A DNA stretch of 64,000 nt from Paraburkholderia sacchari (GCF_000785435.2 NZ_JTDB02000001.1:834499-898498), one strand, 5' to 3'; shown: positions 7,714-16,706, counted from the stretch's first letter. Program-made: numbers and translations. The notes: generated by a model from the letters alone, not told the origin.

Positions 7714-9183
7714 CTATACATGATCGTGGTTGTGCCCGAGATGCCGCATCGCGCGTTCCGCGCATTGCACGCCCACGCTTTCTCCATACCTGGCGAGCCA
7801 CGTTTCGAAGCGATCCTGATCCAATGCGGGCAGCGGCGTTTGTGGGGGCAAGTGCGGACCCCACTGCGGGCCCGTTTGCGAGTCCATATGCGAGCCCAAC
7901 TGCGCGAGCGCTTGCCCGAAGCGCGAAAACGTGGCGAAGTCGCGCGGGTAGCGCTCGGGATCGACGCCAGCGAAGCGTCCCGTGCCTGCCGCGTAGTCGA
8001 GCAGCGCGCGCCAGCGCGAAATGGGCGCGAGCCCGATGCTTTGCACTCCGTGCGAAAACAGCATCATGTCGATGGTTTCGAACGCGGGCTCGTCCTCCAG
8101 AAAGCGCTGCAGCGCATCCGCGGAAGGCTCGACGTTGAATAGCAGCCAGAACGGCAGCGCTTGCAATTTCAGGGTCGTGAGCGGGTCCATCAGCATGAAG
8201 GAATCGACCAGCAGATGACGCGGTTCGATGTCCGCGTCCTCATACCAGCGCCGATACACGCGTGCGGCGGCAAAGCTGAGCGCCTCGGGCTCGCGGAAGC
8301 GAATCTCCACGATGCGCCAGTCCATCCCGGCTGCGAGGCGTTCGAGTTCCTCGTACAGCGCCGCGTCGAACCCCCATTCGGCTTCCGGCGCGCGCGTGTC
8401 CGGCGGCGGCGGCTCCCAGCGCATGCGCGCGCTGCCTTCGCGTTCGAGGAAGGCGCGCACCCGTTCGCCGCCCTGTAGATACTCGCTTTCGGTGGCGCCG
8501 CCCGTGGCGCCGAACTGGAAATACGAACGATCGCCGGTGCTCGTGACGGGCCAATCGCGCGTGCAGTTCACGACATATAGCGTTGCGCCGCGTTCGAGAG
8601 TGCCAAGCAGGAATTCGCGGTACGCGAGCGGCAGGCGGCGATGCTTGATGCGGAAGTAGCGGATCGAATGCAACATCAGGCGGTCCTGGTTGGGATCATG
8701 CATCTGATGCACGGCGATCCGGCTGTCCGCCGCGAGCATCGCCTCCACGATGCGGCCGCCGGCTTTGAAGCTGTGCTCGACGTCGTCCGGGTCGCTGAAC
8801 GGGGCGCGTACCGGGCACAGGAACGTCTGCGGCAACCAGGGCGCGCCCAGCGCAGCGGCGAGATGGATCATCGCGCCGTTGGAGGAGCCCACGAAGGCAC
8901 AACCCGCGCTCCCGCGCGGATAAAGGCCGGTGATCCACTCGGCTATGCGCTCGATGTCGAGCCGCCCGGCGTCGCCCGGGCCGATGCCCTCGCTCATGCC
9001 GCCGACGATGTAGGTCCATTCGCGCTGGCGCTTGGGCAGCGCGTTGATGGCGGGCATGAGCCGGTCGAGCAGCGGCGACTGGCTCGGGCTTGCGAAGGGT
9101 TCGCCGCGCAGGGCGCTGGCGAGCGCCTGCGCCATCGCGGCAGCGGAATCGAAACGGGCTATGCCGGGTGGTGGTTTGCTCAT
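7714..9183 (-). CDS. Uncharacterised protein with alpha/beta-hydrolase-like GSSNG motif
   Basis: A 489-residue cytosolic protein I cannot assign. Residues 55-130 look like an alpha/beta-hydrolase core: a strand with TYIVGGMSEG, then a nucleophile-elbow-like GSSNG at 99-103 (VGSSNGAMIHLAAALG). Other notable segments are VHQMHDPNQDRLMLHS, YVVNCTRDWPVTSTGDRSYFQF and SFMLMDPLTTLKLQ. The start at 9183 has GGAG at a good distance; an upstream in-frame extension lies inside the previous gene. Its ATG overlaps the stop of the alpha/beta hydrolase (ATGA), and its stop overlaps the ribosome-binding site of the next gene, so it is the second of four coupled genes. An ester or thioester substrate is only a guess. 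Confidence 0.8.
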   Translation of the reverse strand: MSKPPPGIARFDSAAAMAQALASALRGEPFASPSQSPLLDRLMPAINALPKRQREWTYIVGGMSEGIGPGDAGRLDIERIAEWITGLYPRGSAGCAFVGSSNGAMIHLAAALGAPWLPQTFLCPVRAPFSDPDDVEHSFKAGGRIVEAMLAADSRIAVHQMHDPNQDRLMLHSIRYFRIKHRRLPLAYREFLLGTLERGATLYVVNCTRDWPVTSTGDRSYFQFGATGGATESEYLQGGERVRAFLEREGSARMRWEPPPPDTRAPEAEWGFDAALYEELERLAAGMDWRIVEIRFREPEALSFAAARVYRRWYEDADIEPRHLLVDSFMLMDPLTTLKLQALPFWLLFNVEPSADALQRFLEDEPAFETIDMMLFSHGVQSIGLAPISRWRALLDYAAGTGRFAGVDPERYPRDFATFSRFGQALAQLGSHMDSQTGPQWGPHLPPQTPLPALDQDRFETWLARYGESVGVQCAERAMRHLGHNHDHV

Positions 9184-10136
9184 CTTTGGTTCTCCTGAGT
9201 TTGTGTGCTGGATTGTGTCTTCATACATTCGTCTGCTTGAACCGCCTGCGGCCTGGCTTGCAGGAACGGCGCGATGGCGAAGGCGAATGCATGCGGGTAC
9301 GCGTAATTAAGCGTATGCGTGCCGCCTTCGATCGTCGTCAGCGATGCATGGGGGATTTGTTGCGCCACGTGCGCGGCCCAGTCCGGCGGCGAGACGGGGT
9401 CGCGCGTGCCCGCCACCACAAGCGTGGGCGCCGCAGTGCGCGCGAGACGTTCGCTGAACGGGTCGCGCACCAGCATGCGCATCGTCGCGAACGCGCGCCA
9501 GAGGCCCGCTTTCGCGTAGTCGATGCGGCCCACGGCGGCCGGCGAGCGCGGCTGCTCGCGGCGCCCATTGACGAAAGCGCGCCACGCCTGCTCACGCAGC
9601 GAGGGCGCGCGCGGGTCGGGCGTGGGCGCCGGGAGCACGAGACGCGCGACCGCCCGTGGATAGCGGCTCGCGAAGTCGGCGAGCACCTGGCAGCCGAACG
9701 AATTACCGACGAACGTCGCGCATTCGATCTCGCATGCGGCGAGCCATAGACGCAGCGCGTCGGCGAGTTCGGGGACGCTCAACGCGTCGCGCGAACGCGC
9801 GAGCCGGCTCTCGCCGAAGCCCGGCAGGTCTGGGGCGAACACGTCGAAGTCGCGGGCCAGGATCTGCGCGAGCGGTTCCATGTACCGGCTGGAAACGACA
9901 AGGCCATGCACGAGGACGACGGGCGGCGGCGCGGGCTGCCGGGCCGGGCGCGAGGCGGGCCTCGCGAAGCGGAAAAACATCCGGTAAGGACCTGCCTGCA
10001 CGCTGGCTGCTTCAATGCCCCTGCGGCTGCTCGAATCGTCGATGGCGGGCGTGCGCTTGAGCCTGCGCCATTGCGCGCCGGACCAGGCGAGCATGATGGC
10101 GCAGGCGCTTGCGCTCACGTAGAAAGCGGTCGGCAC
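9180..10136 (-). CDS. Alpha/beta fold hydrolase
   Basis: A 318-residue hydrolase of the alpha/beta fold. Visible motifs are the oxyanion loop HGLVVSS, the DLPGFGES loop, the nucleophile elbow GNSFGCQV (Ser), the acid-bearing loop AGTRDPVSP and the catalytic His in GGTHTLNY. An N-terminal hydrophobic segment (VSASACAIMLAW) suggests membrane association. GTG 10136 is chosen as start because AGGAG lies nine bases upstream; the frame opens further up with Ser/Pro-rich sequence lacking a site. It is the first gene of a four-gene coupled unit, sharing ATGA with the next gene. Substrate unknown. Confidence 0.87.
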   Translation of the reverse strand: MPTAFYVSASACAIMLAWSGAQWRRLKRTPAIDDSSSRRGIEAASVQAGPYRMFFRFARPASRPARQPAPPPVVLVHGLVVSSRYMEPLAQILARDFDVFAPDLPGFGESRLARSRDALSVPELADALRLWLAACEIECATFVGNSFGCQVLADFASRYPRAVARLVLPAPTPDPRAPSLREQAWRAFVNGRREQPRSPAAVGRIDYAKAGLWRAFATMRMLVRDPFSERLARTAAPTLVVAGTRDPVSPPDWAAHVAQQIPHASLTTIEGGTHTLNYAYPHAFAFAIAPFLQARPQAVQADECMKTQSSTQTQENQR

Positions 10137-10349
10137 GGTGGGCGTCTCCTGCGAAGGCGATGGAGACGGCCGGCAACACGAGACGTGCGCATGAGCGTGA
10201 CGAAGCATTGGGGCCATCGCCCTCGTATAGCTATTCATCCAGCAAGCGTCGTTCCGCCGCTGCCGCGAGCGCGCGTTTATTGGGGCATGCCCTGGTTCAT
10301 GGCCTACGCGTAGATCATGTAACGGGGAGTGAGCGCCGGCGTGGCCGCG

Positions 10350-10500
10350 CTAGTCGCGAATCAGGAGCGCGTGGGCCCGGCGCAGGGTCCGCACCATCTG
10401 CGCGCGTGCGTTTTCCCTGGCGTCGGGGGTGGGCGCGCGCAGCACGTAAGACGGGGGGATCGACGTCGTTGGCGCCGCGTGCGTGTGATGGCGGCGGGGT
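10350..10500 (-). pseudogene. C-terminal gene remnant, identity unknown
   Basis: On the minus strand a frame ending in TAG at 10350-10352 reads PPSYVLRAPTPDARENARAQ and then an amphipathic helix with VRTLRRAHALLIRD. The clean helical end with a stop has the look of a true protein C-terminus, but there is no start and no coding signal upstream of about 10500. It sits at one end of the deletion-scarred sugar locus. I do not recognise the parent family. Confidence 0.25.
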
Positions 10501-10599
10501 CTTCAACATCGGCTAGCACTCCGTATCGATTCTGGAATGGCGGCGGGCTGTGCATCGGACGCTGTGGTCATGGAGCCGAAGCGGATGTCAAGCGCTCGC

Positions 10600-10783
10600 G
10601 AGGCGAGGCAGCGCTATCGAGCAGGCCGTCGCGCGGATGCATCCTCGGCCCATACGTGTTGAAGATTCTCGCAATGCGAACATCGAGCCCATGCTGGCGG
10701 CGGTAATCCATGCACAGCGCTTCGGCGCAACGCTTGCCCTCGTCGTAGCATGCGCGCAGTCCAACCGGATTCACGTGCCCGCT
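10600..10783 (-). pseudogene. NAD-dependent epimerase / UDP-glucuronate decarboxylase-type fragment
   Basis: About 55 codons of a nucleotide-sugar epimerase/dehydratase of the extended SDR type. It begins at [16 protein letters not shown], which includes the catalytic Tyr-x-x-x-Lys (YDEGK), continues through [19 protein letters not shown] and reaches [11 protein letters not shown], after which the similarity stops. Full proteins have about 310-350 residues. The Rossmann N-terminus and the substrate-binding C-terminus are gone, so the fragment cannot be functional. It directly follows the truncated GT9 gene on the same strand. Confidence 0.75.
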
Positions 10784-11103
10784 TCATCGGAGGCACCGGC
10801 CACGGTCGTTGTGCGCTCATCGATCGTCCACGGCGCGTCGTATTCGATCACCTCGTCCACGTCGGGCAGATGGCGCGCGATGGCGGCGCCCGCCGGAGAC
10901 GCGAGCAGTGTGATGTGCCGCGCGCTGGCGCCGCTGCGCAGTGCGCGCAATGCAGGCGTGGTCATCAGCACGTCGCCGAGATGATCGAGACGCACGGCGA
11001 GAATGCGCTGTACCTCGCCGTGCCACGGCCCGCAGGTGGCGCGCGCGCACGGGGTATGGGCGTGCGCTTCGCGCGGCGCAATGGCGAAAACGGTGCCGTT
11101 CAT
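10771..11103 (-). pseudogene. Glycosyltransferase family 9 (heptosyltransferase-like), truncated
   Basis: N-terminal 110 codons of a GT9 glycosyltransferase, the family of ADP-heptose:LPS heptosyltransferases. Recognisable features are the first strand and loop ILAVRLDHLGDVLMTTPAL, followed by HITLLASPAGAAIARHLPDV and DEVIEYDAPW. Normal length is about 340-400 residues; here the frame ends at 10771 shortly after DAPW in unrelated sequence and abuts an epimerase fragment. The ATG at 11103 overlaps the stop of the HAD phosphatase gene (ATGA, 11100-11103), showing the two once formed an operon. A truncated product lacks the donor-sugar domain. Confidence 0.78.
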
Positions 11104-11729
11104 GGCTGCGCCGCCGGTTGCCGGTTGCGCGCGTTGCCGGTTTCGCGTGCATGGCGCTCGACGATGATGTGCGCCGCCTCGTGCAGGTTCCTGACGATCG
11201 CGAAGGGCTGCCGCTCGGGCGCGCTGTGCCATTCGGTTTCGTTGCCGCAATCGGCGAGAATCGAGCGGCAGCCGGCGCGGTTGCCCGCTTCCACGTCGTC
11301 GAGGATGTCGCCGACCATCCAGCTGCGTTCGAGGTCGATGCGGTACTCGCTGCTCGCGCGCAGCAGCAGCCCGGGCTCGGGCTTGTGGCAATCGCAGCGG
11401 CACGCATAGGGCGCAACGCTGCCCTGCGGATCGTGCGGGCACCAGTAGGCGGCGTCCAGCACCGCTCCGCAGCTGGCGAACATGTGGCGCAGATGCGTTT
11501 CCACGCGCAACAGCGCCGCGCGCGGGAAATGCCCGAGCGCGACGCCGCGCTGGTTGCTCACGACGATCAGCCGCAAGCGCGTGCGGCCAAAGAGGGTGAG
11601 CGCCTCGGCCGCGCCGGGCGCGAAGCGCATCGCTTTCGGATCGACGTTGTAGGGCACGTTTTCGAGCAGCGGACCGTCCTTGTCGAGAAAGACCGCGGGC
11701 CGCAGCGGGTGACGTGAGCGGGCTGGCAT
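11100..11729 (-). CDS. HAD-IIIA hydrolase, GmhB-like heptose-bisphosphate phosphatase
   Basis: A 209-residue HAD-superfamily phosphatase of subfamily IIIA. Motif I is FLDKDGPLLENVPYNVDP, motif II IVVSNQRGVA, the zinc-binding Cys/His loop CPHDPQGS plus CRCDCHKPEPG, and motif IV WMVGDILDDVEAG. This is the pattern of D-glycero-D-manno-heptose-1,7-bisphosphate 7-phosphatase and relatives used for LPS or capsule heptose. In motif I the residue after DxDG is Pro instead of the usual Thr/Val, which may impair activity. The start at 11729 has GGAGA. It is the only full-length gene of a locus whose other members are fragments. Confidence 0.82.
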   Translation of the reverse strand: MPARSRHPLRPAVFLDKDGPLLENVPYNVDPKAMRFAPGAAEALTLFGRTRLRLIVVSNQRGVALGHFPRAALLRVETHLRHMFASCGAVLDAAYWCPHDPQGSVAPYACRCDCHKPEPGLLLRASSEYRIDLERSWMVGDILDDVEAGNRAGCRSILADCGNETEWHSAPERQPFAIVRNLHEAAHIIVERHARETGNARNRQPAAQP

Positions 11730-11763
11730 GGGCGTCTCCTCTTGTTGCCGTTCAGTCCGGTAT

Positions 11764-11980
11764 TTAGACGAACGCGCGCAGGCTCGCGGCGCGCGCGTTC
11801 GCCACCATGCGCTCCTGGTCGCCTTGCGCGGCAGGCGCGCCGGCCAGCCGGGCGTAAAGCGCTTCGAGTTGCTGGCCGATCCGCCGCCACGTGAAATGCG
11901 CCTGGGCGCGCGCGCGGGCGGGATCGGCATGGATATCGCGCAGCCGCCCGGGGCGTGGTGACGAACACATCGGCGGCGCT
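11764..11980 (-). pseudogene. GT4-type glycosyltransferase reduced to two joined fragments
   Basis: Two pieces of a GT4 glycosyltransferase are joined. The first, at about 11951-11977, reads AADVFVTTP, the segment that in this family precedes the donor-binding EPFG-type motif. The second, in the next frame from about 11947 down to the stop at 11764, reads RLRDIHADPARARAQ and FTWRRIGQQLEALYARL, the C-terminal helices. The 100 or so residues that should lie between are missing, as is the whole N-terminal domain. The joint is near 11948. Confidence 0.65.
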
Positions 11981-12182
11981 GCCCGGGCAGTGGCGGAGTG
12001 GGGCGGCTTTCTGGCATGGCGCGTCCTTCCGGAGTCGGGTGGTGTTCGGGTGATGTACCAGGGGATCGCAACGGCTGTGCCGCGAGCCGACGGCTGTGCC
12101 GCGAGCATTACGCAAGCCTTCCTTATGCGCCGCGCGTGCACGCGAGGCGCTTGCCGGATGCATTGGCGAATGCTTGCCAAAC

Positions 12183-12345
12183 TCAGACCCCGGCTAGCGC
12201 GAGTTTCGTGTTGACCTTGAGCGGCGCAACATCGTCGCGACAGAAGCGCTCGTGCAGTTGGCAGTTGTCGCGCACGTCGTACGGCGACGCTTCGCATGCG
12301 TTGACGATCACCGCTGGATTCGCGCGCGATGCCATGAACCGGCGT
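12183..12345 (-). pseudogene. Phosphatidylserine decarboxylase-like fragment
   Basis: About 35 codons, FMASRANPAVIVNACEASPY then DVRDNCQLHERF (12243-12337), match the central conserved region of the phosphatidylserine decarboxylase family (typical VIVNACES-PY and a following F). After HERF the sequence changes to DDVAPLKVNTKLALAGV and stops at 12183; this tail may be the C-terminus of another deleted gene. No start, no proenzyme cleavage motif and no other homologous segment are present, so this is a relic. Family call is from memory of the motif. Confidence 0.5.
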
Positions 12346-12609
12346 GCATGCGCGCGCCGGACCCAATTTGTAGCCGTTACGCGTAATGCTTGAAACGTGC
12401 CATTTAAAACGCGGCATTTGCGCATGCACGGCCATGGCGCGGCATGCGGCGCACGGGGCCGCGCTGGTGCGGCGGCGCGATCTTCGGGCAACGGTCCGGC
12501 ACGGGCATTGCATGACGGCAGGCGTGACCGTGTCGAGCGCGAGCTCGTGCGCCGCGGCGATGCTTTTTCCGCCCAGTGCGCCGGGGCTCGCGCCATTCAG
12601 GAGCCGACA

Positions 12610-12771
12610 ATGCTTTATTACGCCGTCGTGTTTTTCATTATTGCCGTGGTTGCGGCTATCTTCGGGTTTGGCGGCATCGCTGCTGGCGCGGCGAGCATCG
12701 CCAAGATCCTGTTTATTGTCTTCATTGTCCTGTTTATTGCCAGTCTGCTGTTCGGCGCTTTGCGGCGTTGA
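12610..12771 (+). CDS. DUF1328 family small membrane protein
   Basis: A 53-residue, two-helix membrane protein with the DUF1328 signature: a first helix ([19 protein letters not shown]), the Gly/Ala-rich turn [13 protein letters not shown] and a second helix ending in LFGALRR. The family is widespread in proteobacteria, induced in several species under general stress, and has no known biochemical role. A GGAG site precedes ATG 12610. About 115 bp separate it from the antiporter gene downstream. Confidence 0.9.
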   Translation: MLYYAVVFFIIAVVAAIFGFGGIAAGAASIAKILFIVFIVLFIASLLFGALRR

Positions 12772-12887
12772 TGAAGCACGCTCATTTCATGCATGGCGGC
12801 GCGCCCGGCTGGACCCGGGCGCGCCTGCATGACCGCCCCCGCCCATGGCGCGCCAGCCGGCAAGCCAGGCGGGTCTAGTTCAGCCCG

Positions 12888-14249
12888 ATGACGGAACAGG
12901 CGCTGTGGTTCCTGCTCGTCGGGGTGCTGCTGATGTTCGTGGCGCTCGCGCGCGGCCCGATTGGACGGCTGCCGCTCACAGGCGCCATGATCTATCTCGC
13001 CGTGGGCGTGGCCGTGGGGCCGGGCTGCCTCGGCCTCGTTCACGCCGACCTCGCGGGGAGCCCGAATACGCTCGTCGTCATTGCCGTGATCGCCGAGGCC
13101 GGACTCGTCATTTCCCTGTTCTCCGTGGGGATGCATCTGCGCGTGCCGCTGCGCGACCGGCTCTGGCGTTTGCCGCTGCGGCTCGGCGTGCCGGCCATGG
13201 TGTTCACGGTGGCGCTGATGTTCGCGTTCGGCTGGGCCACGGGCTTGCCGCCTGGCGTCGCGCTGTTCCTTGCCGCCGTGCTCGCGCCCACCGACCCGGT
13301 GCTGGCCAATGAACTGCGCGTGCGCGAAGCCGGCGACGACGAGCCCGTGCGCTTCGCGCTTTCTGGCGAGGGCGGCCTGAACGACGGCGCGGCCATGCCG
13401 TTCGCCATGCTCGGCCTCGCGCTGAGCGGCGTGCCGGTGAGCGGCACCCAAAGCGCCCTGGCGTTTGCCGGCTCGCTCGTGTGGGGCGTGGCCGGCGCGC
13501 TGTTGAGCGGCGTCGCTCTCGCCATGCTCTGCGTGCGGCTCGTGCTGCATCTGCGCACCCAATACGGCGAGGCGCTGGGGCTCGACGGCTTCATCGCGAT
13601 CGGCCTGATGTCGGTGGCCTATGGCGTGGCGCTGCTGCTGCATACCTACGCGTTCGTGGCGGTGTTCGCGGCGGGCGTTGCGCTGCGGCACGAGGAATTG
13701 CGCGCCACCGGCGCGCAGCGCCCCGCCGAGGCGCTCGAAAACGTGCAGCTTCGCGAGCGCGCCGAGGTCGCGAAAGACCCTGGCCGCGCGCACGCCTGGC
13801 TCGCCACCGGCATGACCGACTTCACGCGCGAGATCGAGCACTTTGCCGAGTGCTCCGTTCTGCTGATCATCGGCTGCGTGGTGTCCGCGCACTGGCGCGA
13901 GATGCTCGCGCCGTATGCGGTGCTTTGCGCGCTCGTGCTCGTGTTTGTCGCGCGGCCGGCGGCCGTGCTGCTCGCCATGACCGGCGCGCACGCGGACGGC
14001 CAGCAGCGCCGTCTCATGGCATGGATGGGCATACGCGGCGTGGGAGCGTTCTATTATGCGCTGTGGGGGATCGGCCAGGCGGGCGACGCGCTGCGCCCGG
14101 TGCTGCCCGCCGCGCTCGATGCGATCGTCATTTCGGTGGTGCTGCACGGCGCGACGGCGGGCTTTGCGCTGGGCCGCTATCTGCGCCGCACGCAGAGGGC
14201 GCAACCTTCGCGCGCGCAGCGGCGCAGCCGTGCCGGGCAAGCGCGATAG
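12888..14249 (+). CDS. Cation:proton antiporter, CPA1 family
   Basis: A 453-residue inner-membrane Na+(K+)/H+ antiporter with about 12 hydrophobic helices. The family signatures are present: VLAPTDPVLANE in TM5 (ion-binding Thr-Asp-Pro) and SGEGGLNDGAAMPF, the acidic TM6 motif. The N-terminus begins directly in TM1 (ALWFLLVGVLLMFVALA). The C-terminus is a short basic tail without a regulatory RCK domain. The start at 12888 lacks an obvious Shine-Dalgarno sequence. Likely role is pH and salt homeostasis; the ion is not predictable. Confidence 0.9.
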   Translation: MTEQALWFLLVGVLLMFVALARGPIGRLPLTGAMIYLAVGVAVGPGCLGLVHADLAGSPNTLVVIAVIAEAGLVISLFSVGMHLRVPLRDRLWRLPLRLGVPAMVFTVALMFAFGWATGLPPGVALFLAAVLAPTDPVLANELRVREAGDDEPVRFALSGEGGLNDGAAMPFAMLGLALSGVPVSGTQSALAFAGSLVWGVAGALLSGVALAMLCVRLVLHLRTQYGEALGLDGFIAIGLMSVAYGVALLLHTYAFVAVFAAGVALRHEELRATGAQRPAEALENVQLRERAEVAKDPGRAHAWLATGMTDFTREIEHFAECSVLLIIGCVVSAHWREMLAPYAVLCALVLVFVARPAAVLLAMTGAHADGQQRRLMAWMGIRGVGAFYYALWGIGQAGDALRPVLPAALDAIVISVVLHGATAGFALGRYLRRTQRAQPSRAQRRSRAGQAR

Positions 14250-14306
14250 CCGTTTGCGGCGGGGTGGAACGGCAATTGCTCGGGCCTCTTCATTCAGGAG
14301 GATCGC

Positions 14307-16673
14307 ATGGATCAGATACGGCCCGAGCGGGACGACGATTGGGAGAAAGAGCTGGTTTCGCGCGTCAGCGAGTATGCGATATTTCGCTTGACGGAAACCG
14401 GCGAGATCGCGAGCTGGAACGCGGGGGCCGCGCGTATCAAGGGTTATAGCGCGTCCGAAATCATCGGGCGGCACTTTTCGATTTTCTATCCGCGCGAGGA
14501 CCGGGAGGCAGGCTTGCCCGCCGCGGCGTTGCAAAAGGCGCACGACGAAGGCCAGTTCGCCACCGAGGCGTGGCGCATCCGCAAGAACGGCGAGCGCTTC
14601 TGGGCCAGCATTTTGATCACGCCGTTGCATGCGCGGGACGGCACGCTCACGGGATTCGCCAAGATCGTGCGCGACGAGACCGCCAAGCGGCTCGCCTACG
14701 ATGCGCTGCACGAGAACGAGCGCAAATTCCGGCTGCTGGTGCAGGGCGTCACGGACTATTCGATCTTCATGCTTTCGCCCGAGGGCGAGGTGACGAACTG
14801 GAATCTGGGGGCGGCGCGCATCAAGGGCTATGAGGCGAGCGAAATCATCGGCACGCATTTCCGGCGTTTTTACACCCCCGAGGATATCGAGCGGGGATTG
14901 CCGGAGCGCGGCTTGAGGATCGCCGCACGGGAAGGGCGCTTCGAGACCGAGGGCTGGCGCGTGCGCAAGGACGGCAGCCGCTTCTGGGCCAACGTCGTGC
15001 TCGACGCGATTCGCGACGAGCACGGCCGACTTGTGGGCTATGCGAAGATCACGCGCGACATCAGCGAGCGCAAGGCCGCTCAGGAGCAACTCGAACACGC
15101 GCGCGCCGCGCTGCTGCAAGCGCAGAAGATGGAGGCGCTCGGCAAGCTCACTGGCGGCGTGGCCCACAATTTCAACAACGTGCTGCAGGTGCTGCGCGCG
15201 AATCTGGAGTTGCTCGAACGCCGCCACGGCCACGACTCCGTGTCGCGCGAGCGGCTCTATAGAGCCATCGACGCCGTGGAGCACGGCGCGCTGCTCGCCT
15301 CGCAACTGCTCGCATTCGGCCGCCGCCAGCCGCTCGAGCCGCGCGTGGTGAACCTCTCGGCCATGCTGGCCAAGATGGAGGACATGTTGCGGCACGCACT
15401 TGGGGAACTGATCGACGTGCGGATCAGCGTGGCCGGCGATCTCTGGAATACGCTCGTCGATCCCAATCAGCTGGAGAGCGTCGTGCTCAATCTCGCCATC
15501 AACGCGCGCGACGCCATGCCCGAAGGCGGTGAGCTGACGATGGCGCTTTCCAACGCGACGTTCGACGCCCGCAACAGCGCGTTCGCCGCCGATCTTGCCG
15601 AAGGGCACTACGTGCAGCTCGCGATCACCGATACCGGCGCCGGCATGCAGCGCGAGGTGCTCGAACGCGCGCTCGAGCCGTACTTCAGCACCAAGCCCGA
15701 AGGCGAGGGCACTGGACTCGGCCTGAGCATGGCCTACGGCTTCATCAAGCAAAGCGGCGGCGACATGCGCATCTACAGCGAGCCGGGGCAAGGGACAACG
15801 GTCAAGGTCTGGCTGCCGAGGTCTAGTGCTCGCGCGTCGGATCTCGTGGCGTCGCCGCCCGCGCATATCGAAGGCGGGACGGAAACCATTCTCGTTGTCG
15901 AGGACGACGCGGCGATTCGATCGGCGGTGGCCGAAATTCTGGGCGAACTCGGCTATAGCGTGCTCGCGGCGGGCGATGCGCAAAGCGCTCTCGCGATCGT
16001 GAAAAGCGGGGCGAAGATCGATCTGCTGTTTTCCGACGTCGTGATGCCGGGCCCGATGCGCAGCACGGAGCTGGCCAGCATCGCGGTGCGCGAGGTGCCG
16101 GGGCTCAAGGTGCTCTTTACTTCGGGGTACGTGGAAAACGCCATCGTGCACGGCGGCCGCCTCGATGAAGGCGTGCATCTGCTGAGCAAGCCGTATGGAC
16201 GCGCGCAACTCGCAGGCAAGATCCGGCAGGTGCTGGACGGCCAGCGCGAGGCGAATAAGCCTGCCGCCGCGCAACGGGATGCATCGGCCGACGCGACGCC
16301 GCTATCGACGCCGGTATCGGTCCTCGTGGTCGACGACGACGCCTCTTCTCGCGAAGCCTTGAGCGAGCTGCTTTCGGAAATGGGCTACGACGCGCGGCAC
16401 GCGGGCGACGAGCACGAGGCGCGGTGCGTACTGGAAGAGCACGCGGTGCAGGTGCTCATTACCGACATCGCCTTGCGGGACGGCTCGGGCATCGACCTCG
16501 CGAGGACCTCGCTGCAGCGGTATCCGTGGTTGAACGTGATATTTGCTTCGGGCAACGAAGCGCCGGACGCGGAGGAAATCGGGTTCGAATGCGCGGCCCT
16601 GCGCAAGCCGTTTACCGCCGCGCAGCTCGGCGCGCTCATCGAACAGGTTCGCGTCGCGCCGCGCGCTTGCTGA
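14307..16673 (+). CDS. PAS-PAS hybrid histidine kinase with two receiver domains
   Basis: A 788-residue soluble sensor kinase. Domains in order: PAS 1 (about 10-130) and PAS 2 (about 140-265), which share the repeated motif WNxGAARIKGYxASEIIG; a HisKA domain with the acceptor His at residue 287 (GGVAHNFNNVLQV, with HNFNN instead of the more usual HDFNN); an HATPase domain (NLAINARDAMPEGG, GEGTGLGLSM); receiver 1 (VVEDDAAIRS, phospho-Asp in LLFSDVVMPG); and receiver 2 (VVDDDASSRE, Asp in LITDIALRDGSG). No membrane segment. AGGAGG precedes the ATG. The architecture suggests redox, light or oxygen sensing via a PAS ligand, but no cofactor residues can be named. Confidence 0.93.
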   Translation: MDQIRPERDDDWEKELVSRVSEYAIFRLTETGEIASWNAGAARIKGYSASEIIGRHFSIFYPREDREAGLPAAALQKAHDEGQFATEAWRIRKNGERFWASILITPLHARDGTLTGFAKIVRDETAKRLAYDALHENERKFRLLVQGVTDYSIFMLSPEGEVTNWNLGAARIKGYEASEIIGTHFRRFYTPEDIERGLPERGLRIAAREGRFETEGWRVRKDGSRFWANVVLDAIRDEHGRLVGYAKITRDISERKAAQEQLEHARAALLQAQKMEALGKLTGGVAHNFNNVLQVLRANLELLERRHGHDSVSRERLYRAIDAVEHGALLASQLLAFGRRQPLEPRVVNLSAMLAKMEDMLRHALGELIDVRISVAGDLWNTLVDPNQLESVVLNLAINARDAMPEGGELTMALSNATFDARNSAFAADLAEGHYVQLAITDTGAGMQREVLERALEPYFSTKPEGEGTGLGLSMAYGFIKQSGGDMRIYSEPGQGTTVKVWLPRSSARASDLVASPPAHIEGGTETILVVEDDAAIRSAVAEILGELGYSVLAAGDAQSALAIVKSGAKIDLLFSDVVMPGPMRSTELASIAVREVPGLKVLFTSGYVENAIVHGGRLDEGVHLLSKPYGRAQLAGKIRQVLDGQREANKPAAAQRDASADATPLSTPVSVLVVDDDASSREALSELLSEMGYDARHAGDEHEARCVLEEHAVQVLITDIALRDGSGIDLARTSLQRYPWLNVIFASGNEAPDAEEIGFECAALRKPFTAAQLGALIEQVRVAPRAC

Positions 16674-16706
16674 GACCGCGAGCGGTCCACCCGCGGCCGC
16701 GGGCGC

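Noticed and set aside
12618..16274. Very long (1218-codon) open frame on the minus strand
   Set aside because: It is the antisense of the antiporter and hybrid-kinase genes; its His/Arg/Ala-rich translation has no domain, and the plus-strand genes have clear motifs. High GC content keeps antisense frames open.
16570..16600. GGGTTCGAATGCG, resembling a tRNA T-loop
   Set aside because: Lies inside the second receiver domain of the hybrid kinase; no acceptor or anticodon stems fit around it.
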